DNA from: Candidatus Altarchaeota archaeon
GTDB taxonomy: Archaea; Altiarchaeota; Altiarchaeia; IMC4; SCGC-AAA252-I15
Length of the DNA: 13,471 nt
Assembly: GCA_018815265.1 (NCBI GenBank)
Contig: JAHIYG010000195.1
Coordinates: forward strand, 1-13,471
Direction: 5' to 3'
The position numbers and the translations under genes were made by a program. This document shows positions 6,989 through 13,471 of the stretch, one piece after another. Position 1 is the stretch's first letter. Each line of letters begins with the position of its first letter. The notes under the pieces were generated by a model, which searched no databases, was not told the DNA's origin, and saw only the letters and a program-made list of their open reading frames with translations.

Positions 6989-8509
6989 ATGGATCAATTC
7001 GAATACAACAAAAAGGTTTCAGGTGTTGATAAACCCAAGAAAATAAGGGTTTTTGACACTACACTACGGGATGGGGAGCAGACTCCAGGAGTTAATTTCA
7101 CGGTAGAGGACAAGATGCAGATAGCGAAGGCCCTATCAGAGCTTGGAGTAGACTATATTGAGGCTGGGTTTCCGGTTTCAAGTGACGGGGAGTTTGAGGC
7201 AGTCAAGAAAATAGCGGATATGGGTTTGAAGTCTGAGATAGTGGGTTTAGCAAGATGCGTTGAAAAAGACATAGCAGCTGCAGCAGACGCTGGAGTAGAC
7301 ATGATACATATTTTCATAGGCACTTCGCCGACGCATCGGAAATACAAGCTGGAGATGACAAAAGAGGAAGTAGTCAAGAAGGCAAGAGAGAGCATCGGCT
7401 TTGCAAAAGAGATTGGATTCAAGGTCCATTTCAGCCCAGAGGATGCGTGCAGGACAGAGTTTCCCTACCTTGTTGAAGTCTGCAGGATGGCGCAGGAGAT
7501 GAAGGTTGAGCACATAAACATTCCAGACACTGTAGGTGTGATGACTCCTGCCGCAATGGGGTGGCTGATATCAGCGCTCAAGAAGGAGGTTCAGGTTCCA
7601 CTTGCAGTGCATTGTCACAACGACTTCGGCATGGCTTCAGCCAACACCATAGCTGCGGTAATGGCGGGCGCATCAATACCTCATGTGACAGTCAACGGCC
7701 TGGGCGAGCGCGCAGGCAATGCAGACATGGAACAGGTAGTGCTGGGGTGCAAGCTAATCCACGGCATAGACTCGAACATAAAACCCAAAAAGATTTGGTC
7801 AACCTCAAGGCTGGTGGAGAGGCTGTCTGGCATACGTGTGATGCCCAACTTCCCGATTGTCGGCGCCAACGCATTCGCCCACAAAAGCGGAGTACACGTC
7901 CACGGAGTACTCAAGAAGGCTGCTGTTTATGAGCCAATCAAGCCCGAGTATGTCGGCACCAAAAGACATATTGTACTTGGTAAACTGATTGGGTCAGCGG
8001 CTGTGAAGGAGAAGCTGAAGGACCTGGGAATCAAGGCTTCGGAGTCTGAAATAAAAGACATAACCTCGAAGATTAAGGACCTGGCTGACAAGGGAAAGAA
8101 GGTTACTGAAGAGGATTTAGCGGCGATTGCGCAGGATTTGCTAGGCAAGGTAGGGAAGAAGAGGAGGACTGTGGAGTTGAAGGATATGAGCCTGCATTTG
8201 GAGCTTGGGAAACGGCCTATTGCATCTGTGGCTCTTTTTGTCAAAGGCAAGGAGAAATATGCGAAGGAGTCGGGTGTGGGGCCAGTTGATGCTACCTTGA
8301 ACGCTATCCGGGCTGCAGTCGGAGACAAAGACATCCAATTGGATGAATATCACCTGGACGCCATAACCGGCGGCTCCAATGCTTTAGCGGATGTCAGCAT
8401 CCGGGTCAGCAAAAACGGCGACAGCACAATGGCGCGTGCCGTCCACGAAGACGTCGTCATGGCGTCAGTGCTCGCCTTCATAAACGGCGTCAACCGCCTG
8501 ATGAAGTAG
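6989..8509 (+). CDS. leuA: 2-isopropylmalate synthase (LeuA family)
   Basis: The enzyme condenses acetyl-CoA with 2-oxoisovalerate, the first committed step of leucine synthesis. The 506-residue length fits an archaeal LeuA with its regulatory domain. The TIM-barrel opens with FDTTLRDGEQTPG (22-34; R27 and D28 catalytic/metal), then YIEAGFPVSSDGEFEAV. The metal motif HCHND is at 208-212 and the second family signature NGLGERAGNADMEQV starts at 236. Residues from about 390 form the C-terminal LeuA allosteric domain, where leucine normally binds. Citramalate and homocitrate synthases are close relatives; FIGTSPTHRKYKL, NIPDTVG and the IEAGFP motif favour isopropylmalate synthase. The leader ORF upstream and ilvD downstream agree. 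leuB, leuC and leuD are not in the window. A T-rich tract follows the gene. Confidence 0.88.
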   Translation: MDQFEYNKKVSGVDKPKKIRVFDTTLRDGEQTPGVNFTVEDKMQIAKALSELGVDYIEAGFPVSSDGEFEAVKKIADMGLKSEIVGLARCVEKDIAAAADAGVDMIHIFIGTSPTHRKYKLEMTKEEVVKKARESIGFAKEIGFKVHFSPEDACRTEFPYLVEVCRMAQEMKVEHINIPDTVGVMTPAAMGWLISALKKEVQVPLAVHCHNDFGMASANTIAAVMAGASIPHVTVNGLGERAGNADMEQVVLGCKLIHGIDSNIKPKKIWSTSRLVERLSGIRVMPNFPIVGANAFAHKSGVHVHGVLKKAAVYEPIKPEYVGTKRHIVLGKLIGSAAVKEKLKDLGIKASESEIKDITSKIKDLADKGKKVTEEDLAAIAQDLLGKVGKKRRTVELKDMSLHLELGKRPIASVALFVKGKEKYAKESGVGPVDATLNAIRAAVGDKDIQLDEYHLDAITGGSNALADVSIRVSKNGDSTMARAVHEDVVMASVLAFINGVNRLMK

Positions 8510-8571
8510 GGTTTAGGCAAGTTTTTCGACTATGTCGCGTGATTAGAGTTTGATGACACTGGCTATAATAG

Positions 8572-8596
8572 TTTGTCTTTCTTATTTTTCTTTATC
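8572..8596 (+). terminator. T-rich tract downstream of leuA
   Basis: This tract is mostly T with a few C, A and G, including runs of three to five T, and lies about 60 bases past the leuA stop. It fits a hairpin-independent archaeal terminator. The segment TTCTTTATC inside it could instead act as a weak TATA box for the open frame near 8629. Confidence 0.4.
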
Positions 8597-8866
8597 TGGA
8601 TGCTGTAGCACTTGAGGTCTGGAGTAAGGTGTTTGAGCAGCGTAGGCAGTCTCTAAAGTCTGTCCCACTTTTTCCTTTGAGGCTGGATTTATTGAAGAAA
8701 ATAATCCGGGGCTTTGAGGAGGACAGCGAATTAACAGGTTGTTTTCAAACAACCATCCCGAACACCTGTCTCTCGCATGGGATAAGGCGACAGGAGATGT
8801 TTTGGCCTAAATGGCATAAATACGTTAATATCTGATGTTTCCCTCTTCCATGACTGAACCAACTCC

Positions 8867-8875
8867 TTTTTTATC
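8867..8875 (+). promoter_or_regulatory. TATA box of ilvD
   Basis: TTTTTTATC has its A (8873) 26 bases before the ilvD ATG, matching the leaderless spacing of other genes here. It separates ilvD transcription from the structured stretch upstream, although read-through from leuA remains possible. Confidence 0.55.
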
Positions 8876-8898
8876 TGTGAATAAAAATAAGTTAATCC

Positions 8899-10548
8899 AT
8901 GAGGTCAGATAGGATTAAGAGGGGTGTTGAGAGGACTCCGAATCGTGCGCTTCTTTATGCGACAGGCATCACATCCAGGTCTATGAAAAAACCTTTTATT
9001 GGCATAGCATCAGCATACACTGACATAGTGCCCGGTCATGTTGACATGCGCCAGCTTGAACGCTTCATAGAAAGAGGCGTTGAATCAGGAGGGGGGACGC
9101 CATTCATCTTCGGTGTTCCAGCAATATGTGATGGCATCGCAATGGGCCACTATGGGATGAGGTACTCCCTGCCTTCAAGAGAGCTCATTGCAGACGAGGT
9201 GGAGTCGATGGCAGGCGCCCACGCACTGGATGGATTAGTGCTACTTACGAACTGCGACAAAATCACTCCTGGGATGCTCATGGCAGCAGGCAGATTGAAC
9301 ATACCCTCCATTGTTGTGACTGCGGGTCCGATGCTCGGCGGCTACTCGCAAAACAGAAGACTATCACTTGTAAGGGATACCTTCGAGGCTGTCGGCAGAT
9401 ATCAGGCGGGGAAAATGAACTCTGAAGACGTTCACTGCCTTGAGTTGGAGGCCTGTCCAGGATGTGGCTCCTGCCAGGGACTGTATACAGCCAACACGAT
9501 GGCGTGCCTGACTGAGGCGATGGGTATGAGCTTGACAGGATGCGGGACATCACTTGCGGTGTCTGCAAAAAAGAAGAGAATAGCATATGACAGCGGAGTT
9601 GCGGTTGTGGATTTAGTCAGGAAGGACTTGACACCCAGGAGGATACTCACAAAAAACGCAATATATAATGCGGTAGTTGTCGACAATGCAATGGGCGGCT
9701 CAACAAACACTACATTGCACATACCAGCAATTGCTCATGACGCTGGGGTCGACATAAAGCTTGAACTCTTTGATGAAGTATCAAACAAGACACCTCATAT
9801 AACTAATTTGCGCCCTGGCGGCGAACACTTCATGGAAGACGTTGAGCGGGCAGGTGGAATACCTGCAGTCCTCAACAGGTTAAAGGATTTCATTAAGCCA
9901 AGCCCCACAGTCAATGGTTTAAACATCAAAAAAATAGCTGAGCGCTCATGCGTGGTTGATGAAGACGTCATACGCCCCCTTGAGAGGGCATACCACAAAC
10001 AGGGCGGAATCGCAGTCTTAAAGGGCAACCTCGCCCCTTTGGGTGCTGTTGTAAAGCGGACTGCGGTATCTGATAAGGCATTGAAGATAACTGGTCCCGC
10101 AAAGGTCTTCAACGTTGAAGAGGATGCTATGAGGGCGATATTGGCTGGTAAAATAAAATCCGGAGACGTAGTCGTCATAAGATATGAGGGCCCGAAAGGC
10201 GGCCCAGGCATGAGGGAAATGCTCTCCCCCACTGCAGCAATAGCTGGGATGGGACTGTCTGATTCCGTAGCACTCATCACTGACGGAAGATTCTCAGGAG
10301 GAACGAGAGGCCCTTGTGTGGGGCACATCAGCCCGGAGGCTGCGGACTGCGGACCGATAGCATACATAAAGGAAGGCGATGAAATAACAGTCGACATACC
10401 AGGGCGCAAACTCAACGTCAAACTTTCAAAGAAGGAATTAGAAGCCAGGATGAAATCCTGCAAAGTCAAAAAAACAAACGCGAAAGGATGGCTTCTGAGG
10501 TATAGCAAACTCGTGCAGTCAGCATCAAAAGGCGCAATACTTGAGTAA
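8899..10548 (+). CDS. ilvD: Dihydroxy-acid dehydratase
   Basis: This iron-sulfur enzyme dehydrates 2,3-dihydroxy-isovalerate and -methylvalerate to the 2-oxo acids of valine, leucine and isoleucine. The 549 residues are full length. They begin MRSDRIKRGVERTPNRALL, typical of archaeal IlvD. Visible motifs are GICDGIAMGH-like AICDGIAMGHYGMRYSLPSR, TNCDKITPGM with C119, CPGCGSCQG with C186, C189 and C192, GGSTNTTLHIPAIA, YEGPKGGPGMREM, and GRFSGGTRGP with S466, the likely catalytic base. Where many bacterial enzymes have a cluster cysteine in a PCN motif, this protein has VPGHVD, as I recall for methanogen homologues, so cluster ligation may differ. Its 2-oxoisovalerate product feeds LeuA, encoded upstream. 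The next gene follows after 31 bases. Confidence 0.96.
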   Translation: MRSDRIKRGVERTPNRALLYATGITSRSMKKPFIGIASAYTDIVPGHVDMRQLERFIERGVESGGGTPFIFGVPAICDGIAMGHYGMRYSLPSRELIADEVESMAGAHALDGLVLLTNCDKITPGMLMAAGRLNIPSIVVTAGPMLGGYSQNRRLSLVRDTFEAVGRYQAGKMNSEDVHCLELEACPGCGSCQGLYTANTMACLTEAMGMSLTGCGTSLAVSAKKKRIAYDSGVAVVDLVRKDLTPRRILTKNAIYNAVVVDNAMGGSTNTTLHIPAIAHDAGVDIKLELFDEVSNKTPHITNLRPGGEHFMEDVERAGGIPAVLNRLKDFIKPSPTVNGLNIKKIAERSCVVDEDVIRPLERAYHKQGGIAVLKGNLAPLGAVVKRTAVSDKALKITGPAKVFNVEEDAMRAILAGKIKSGDVVVIRYEGPKGGPGMREMLSPTAAIAGMGLSDSVALITDGRFSGGTRGPCVGHISPEAADCGPIAYIKEGDEITVDIPGRKLNVKLSKKELEARMKSCKVKKTNAKGWLLRYSKLVQSASKGAILE

Positions 10549-10579
10549 ATTCTTAACCCCATCAATCCTAAAATAAGTT

Positions 10580-12205
10580 ATGTCTGTTTCTTCAGATGGG
10601 AAACCTGGTGTTGAACGCGCAAGAAAGAGACGAAAGGACATGTTTGACGAGAAAGAACATAGTCTGCGCGTTTCTGAACTTAGGTTGATGCAGTTGCCTG
10701 AGCGCAGAATCGCAAGCGATAAGGCAGTTGAAAAGTCAGAACGCAGGGCTGAAAGGGCCAATAAGGATAAACCATCTATGGGTTCTCAGGAATTGGTTTC
10801 ATTGATTGGTGAGATATCACTCACACAGGCAATAGGTCGGCTTAAGGGCCGTTTTGGAAGGGGGGTTTCAAGTGAGTCGTTGGTTTCTGAATTCCAGCGG
10901 GGGAACCAGCAGGTTAGGCAGGCAATCGAGGATGAAATCGCGAAAATAACTGGTTTACGGCAGACATTAACTGATGGGGGGAGAATACGTGAAAACCCCA
11001 TTGTTTTACAGAGAAAGGACACGATACTTCATGCATTAAGGGATGCTGGATACAGGAAGCTGACGCCAGTCGAGTTGTCTGCCGTATTAGCCTACAGATT
11101 CGGTTTAAGCCCGTTTGAAAGACAAGCTGATGGCAGCATAATGATGGAGGATGGGGCGCCAGTAAAGTCTGAGTTCATGCAACACATGAATGCTGCAGAA
11201 AGGCTCTCATACGGGCCAGACGGGGTAGTAAGCGGGACCATGGCGAACTGCCTAAACGTTGTCAGAAAAGGCGTTTTGGAGGACATGCACAGACAACTTT
11301 GGCATCCGGGTACAGGCTCCAGGATTTTCTCAACTGATGACCTTATAAGGCGCCTCAAAATATTTGAGCGTTTCGGCTGGGACAGTGAAAACAGGTCAGA
11401 CCAGGATAAGGCGTCTAACCTCATAACCCACGCAGGAGGAATACTTGAATCCATGGGGTTGGTAAAGAAACTACCGCGTAGGGTAGGGTCAGATAAATGC
11501 TTTAGGTGGATACACACCGGCTATTTTGAATCCACATACTTTCCTCAGAATGAGTCAGTAGACTATGACCTACTCATGCAACTTGGGAGTAAAGGTCCCA
11601 CACCACTTCAGGATTTTGTGAGGCCATATGTGATAGGTAATGCATCCCTCGGGTCACCAACCGGAAAGTACTCCCCAACTACTCTTCGCGGCGCTGTGAA
11701 CCGGATGGAGACTGAAGGCTTGATTGAGCGCGAGAAAAAGGGAAAGGCGTTCATCCTCAGACTAAGTGATTTGGGGAGAAGTGTTGTTGCAAGACAGAAG
11801 ATGCATGATATGGTTTCAGATTCCACCGGAGTTCAGCCCCATCTTTTGGAGGAGACCCGACGGGCATTACTTGCAAGCTATGCCGAGGGAATGTCAGCCG
11901 ATGAACAGAGAACCCTACACAACCTAGTGGAGGAAGTCATGGTGATTCGTAGGCTTGCAGATGGGAGAGCAGTGATGGACATAGTAAACGAGTTTAGTCC
12001 TCCGAGAAGCCAAGACAGGGGAAGATATGACCACTGGTACAACCTGGCCTACGGCATATCACACGGTAGGTTGTTGCATCAGAAAATCACAACAGAAAAT
12101 ATGCGGACAAAATACCTGCCTGCAATAGACGACATGGAGGCTGACCGCATGGTTGAGGATGGAACAAGCCAGTGGCTTTTGGAAAACGTGATTCGAACTC
12201 GCTGA
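10580..12205 (+). CDS. Unrecognised 541-residue protein with winged-helix-like segments
   Basis: I do not recognise the family. There is no signal peptide or membrane segment. Residues 1-66 are highly charged (ERARKRRKDMFDEKEHSL) and probably helical or disordered. Several later segments look like helix-turn-helix or winged-helix units. LTPVELSAVLAYRFGLSP lies near 161-178. Residues about 248-315 combine STDDLIRRLKIF with ILESMGLVKKLPRR and a strand-like end. Residues about 329-403 give TTLRGAVNRMETEGLIEREK followed by the beta-wing-like KGKAFILRLSDLGRSVV. Such tandem units suggest a DNA- or RNA-binding protein, but that is inference. The gene begins 31 bases after ilvD with only a poor TATA candidate (near 10551), so co-transcription is likely. 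A role in regulating ilvD or leuA is possible but untested. Confidence 0.8.
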   Translation: MSVSSDGKPGVERARKRRKDMFDEKEHSLRVSELRLMQLPERRIASDKAVEKSERRAERANKDKPSMGSQELVSLIGEISLTQAIGRLKGRFGRGVSSESLVSEFQRGNQQVRQAIEDEIAKITGLRQTLTDGGRIRENPIVLQRKDTILHALRDAGYRKLTPVELSAVLAYRFGLSPFERQADGSIMMEDGAPVKSEFMQHMNAAERLSYGPDGVVSGTMANCLNVVRKGVLEDMHRQLWHPGTGSRIFSTDDLIRRLKIFERFGWDSENRSDQDKASNLITHAGGILESMGLVKKLPRRVGSDKCFRWIHTGYFESTYFPQNESVDYDLLMQLGSKGPTPLQDFVRPYVIGNASLGSPTGKYSPTTLRGAVNRMETEGLIEREKKGKAFILRLSDLGRSVVARQKMHDMVSDSTGVQPHLLEETRRALLASYAEGMSADEQRTLHNLVEEVMVIRRLADGRAVMDIVNEFSPPRSQDRGRYDHWYNLAYGISHGRLLHQKITTENMRTKYLPAIDDMEADRMVEDGTSQWLLENVIRTR

Positions 12206-12244
12206 AATTAATGACTGTCTGGTGTCTACACGGTAACTTCCATG

Positions 12245-12252
12245 TTTATAAC
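12245..12252 (+). promoter_or_regulatory. TATA box of gpmI
   Basis: TTTATAAC lies in the 65-71-base gap ahead of gpmI. Its first A (12248) is 29 bases before the second in-frame ATG (12277) but only 23 before the first (12271), which favours 12277 as the start of a leaderless message. Confidence 0.55.
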
Positions 12253-12276
12253 TTCTGTCTCTTATTTTGTATGAAC

Positions 12277-13471
12277 ATGAAAAAAGGAGTTGTGCTTTTA
12301 ATCAGGGATGGATGGGGTTATCGTGCAGAGCATGAGGATAATGCGATATGGCGCACACCAACACCCAACACAGACAAACTCATGGATAACTGCCCCAATG
12401 TCCTGATTGATGCAGCCGGCGAGGCAGTAGGGCTGTCAGACGGTTTTCAGGGCAACAGCGAAGTCGGCCACATGACCATCGGCTCAGGCAGAATAATATT
12501 TCAGAGCATGCCAAGAATAGACAAGTCAATAAAAGACGGGGAATTCTATCGCATACCTGAGTTTCTGGACGCAGTTGAAAACTGCAGAAAAAACAACACT
12601 TCATTACATCTCATGGGTCTGCTTCAAAGCGAGGGAGTTCACGCTCATGAACGCCACATACACGCACTACTTAGACTGTGTCAGAAGCAGAACTTTAAAG
12701 ACGTTAAAATCCATCTTTTCACAGACGGACGTGATTCGCCTGTCACCGACAGTGTAAAGCACATACGGCTTCTGCAGGAAGTTATGGAAGAAACAGGCGT
12801 CGGCGAGATTGCATCAATATCTGGCAGATTCTATGCAATGGACCGTAACAAGACATGGGAGCGGACAAAGAGGGTATATGATTGCATAGTATATGGGAAG
12901 GCAGAGCGGACATTCGATGACACAATCTCCTATATTGTAGGTCTGCATAAGAAGGATGAGACAGACGAATTCATAGTGCCGTCCAAACTGGGGGGCTATT
13001 CTGGTGTTAAAGAGAATGACTCCATGATTTTTTTCAACTTTCGCACAGACAGGACAAGACAGCTAACGCAAGCCATAGTCGAAGATGACTTCCCCGGATG
13101 GGAGAGGGCGCCCTTGAAGGTGTTCTATGTTGCAATGACTCAGTTTTATGAGCCTATGAAAGCACATGTCGCATTCAAGGACATACACCTGACAAACTTA
13201 CTCGGTGAAGTAATAGACAATGCCGGCTTAAAGCAGCTGAGGATTTCAGAGACGGAAAAATACGCGCACGTCACATTCTTCTTCAACGGACAGATTGAAA
13301 AACCATACACTGGAGAGGATAGGGTAATGATTCAGTCTCCGAAGGTTGAAACATACGATTTGAAGCCGGAGATGAGCGCGTACGAGGTGACTGAACAGCT
13401 TGTGGCTGAAATAAAAAAAGACATTTACAACTTCATAGTTGTGAACCTAGTCAATGGCGACATGGTCGGCC
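12277..13471 (+). CDS. gpmI: 2,3-bisphosphoglycerate-independent phosphoglycerate mutase, partial
   Basis: The enzyme interconverts 3- and 2-phosphoglycerate in glycolysis and gluconeogenesis. About 398 residues are present; the family is about 510, so the C-terminal fifth is missing at the window edge. The motifs are of bacterial GpmI type: VVLLIRDGWG with metal ligand D11, GNSEVGHMTIGSGR with catalytic S61, GVHAHERH with H122, TDGRDSPVTDS with R152 and D153, GRFYAMDRNKTWER, IFFNFRTDRTRQL, and SETEKYAHVTFFFNG with K328. The last residues GDMVG contain metal ligand D395, and the sequence stops one base into the expected histidine codon. Arg replaces the usual Leu before DGWG. ATG 12271 is an alternative start two codons upstream. 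Many archaea use the shorter ApgM form instead, so the bacterial type is informative. Confidence 0.95.
   Translation, partial: MKKGVVLLIRDGWGYRAEHEDNAIWRTPTPNTDKLMDNCPNVLIDAAGEAVGLSDGFQGNSEVGHMTIGSGRIIFQSMPRIDKSIKDGEFYRIPEFLDAVENCRKNNTSLHLMGLLQSEGVHAHERHIHALLRLCQKQNFKDVKIHLFTDGRDSPVTDSVKHIRLLQEVMEETGVGEIASISGRFYAMDRNKTWERTKRVYDCIVYGKAERTFDDTISYIVGLHKKDETDEFIVPSKLGGYSGVKENDSMIFFNFRTDRTRQLTQAIVEDDFPGWERAPLKVFYVAMTQFYEPMKAHVAFKDIHLTNLLGEVIDNAGLKQLRISETEKYAHVTFFFNGQIEKPYTGEDRVMIQSPKVETYDLKPEMSAYEVTEQLVAEIKKDIYNFIVVNLVNGDMVG

Larger units (their letters stand above)
8510..8898. other. leuA-ilvD gap with nested inverted repeats and weak small ORFs
   Basis: No confident gene lies in these 389 bases. 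One frame is open from 8572 to 8835. Its only usual start is GTG at 8629, giving 68 codons; LKSVPLFPLRLDLLKKII is protein-like but I recognise no family and no ribosome-binding site is convincing. A 20-codon ORF at 8553-8615 begins MTLAIIVCLSYFSL. Complementary elements cluster at 8660-8794: CTGTCC 8660-8665 with GGACAG 8721-8726; GGTTGTTT 8737-8744 with AAACAACC 8747-8754; ACAGGT 8734-8739 with ACCTGT 8764-8769; CCTGTC 8765-8770 with GACAGG 8789-8794. Several exclude one another. This may be a structured RNA, a regulatory leader or a decayed gene. Confidence 0.4.

Noticed and set aside
7247..8353. Several 60-135-codon minus-strand frames inside leuA
   Set aside because: They overlap well-conserved LeuA sequence in other frames, have no promoters or motifs, and are typical shadows.
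8540..8860. Possible C/D box small RNA (TGATGA near 8551, CTGA near 8853)
   Set aside because: No box C and D pair occurs at the usual distance with a C'/D' pair and terminal stem; the boxes are isolated matches.
9795..10565. 256-codon open frame on the minus strand opposite ilvD
   Set aside because: It lies antisense to the conserved 3' half of ilvD, shows no recognisable motif, and its openness follows from ilvD codon use.
12575..12757. 60-codon plus-strand frame within gpmI
   Set aside because: It is out of frame with the clear GpmI motifs across the same bases and has no motif of its own.

Overview
This window reads as archaeal chromosome of moderate GC. It encodes ribosomal protein S8e, which bacteria lack. 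It also has a KaiC/RadA-type ATPase start, a GTP-type PEP carboxykinase of the Thermococcus-like form, a DUF2330 surface protein, and LeuA and IlvD that read like methanogen proteins. Archaeal TATA elements (T-rich, then ATA) sit 26-29 bases upstream of most start codons, which implies largely leaderless mRNAs. I cannot name the species. A euryarchaeon, an altiarchaeote or a biosynthetically capable DPANN lineage would all fit.

Layout. At the left edge a KaiC-like ATPase runs leftward off the window. It diverges from rps8e, and both starts lie 29 bases from one shared TATA element. rps8e is followed after 17 bases by the PEP carboxykinase gene. A separate promoter then drives a secreted, membrane-anchored DUF2330 protein that ends at an oligo-T terminator. 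Next is an unrecognised 619-residue cytoplasmic protein with a thermolysin-spaced zinc motif (HExxH-x19-E). A 318-base gap leads to leuA, and a 389-base gap leads to ilvD. A 541-residue protein of unknown role with winged-helix-like segments comes next. The window ends inside a bacterial-type phosphoglycerate mutase gene (gpmI).

Function. leuA and ilvD are two steps of branched-chain amino acid synthesis. pckG and gpmI act at the PEP/3-phosphoglycerate node of gluconeogenesis and glycolysis. 

The most notable signal is upstream of leuA. A 33-codon ORF starts where the promoter predicts the transcript to begin. It carries five consecutive leucine codons near its end and is followed by hairpins, one of which overlaps the leuA Shine-Dalgarno sequence. 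This looks like a leucine leader peptide with attenuation-type control in an archaeon. Amino-acid attenuation is classically a bacterial device, so this deserves comparative and experimental follow-up.
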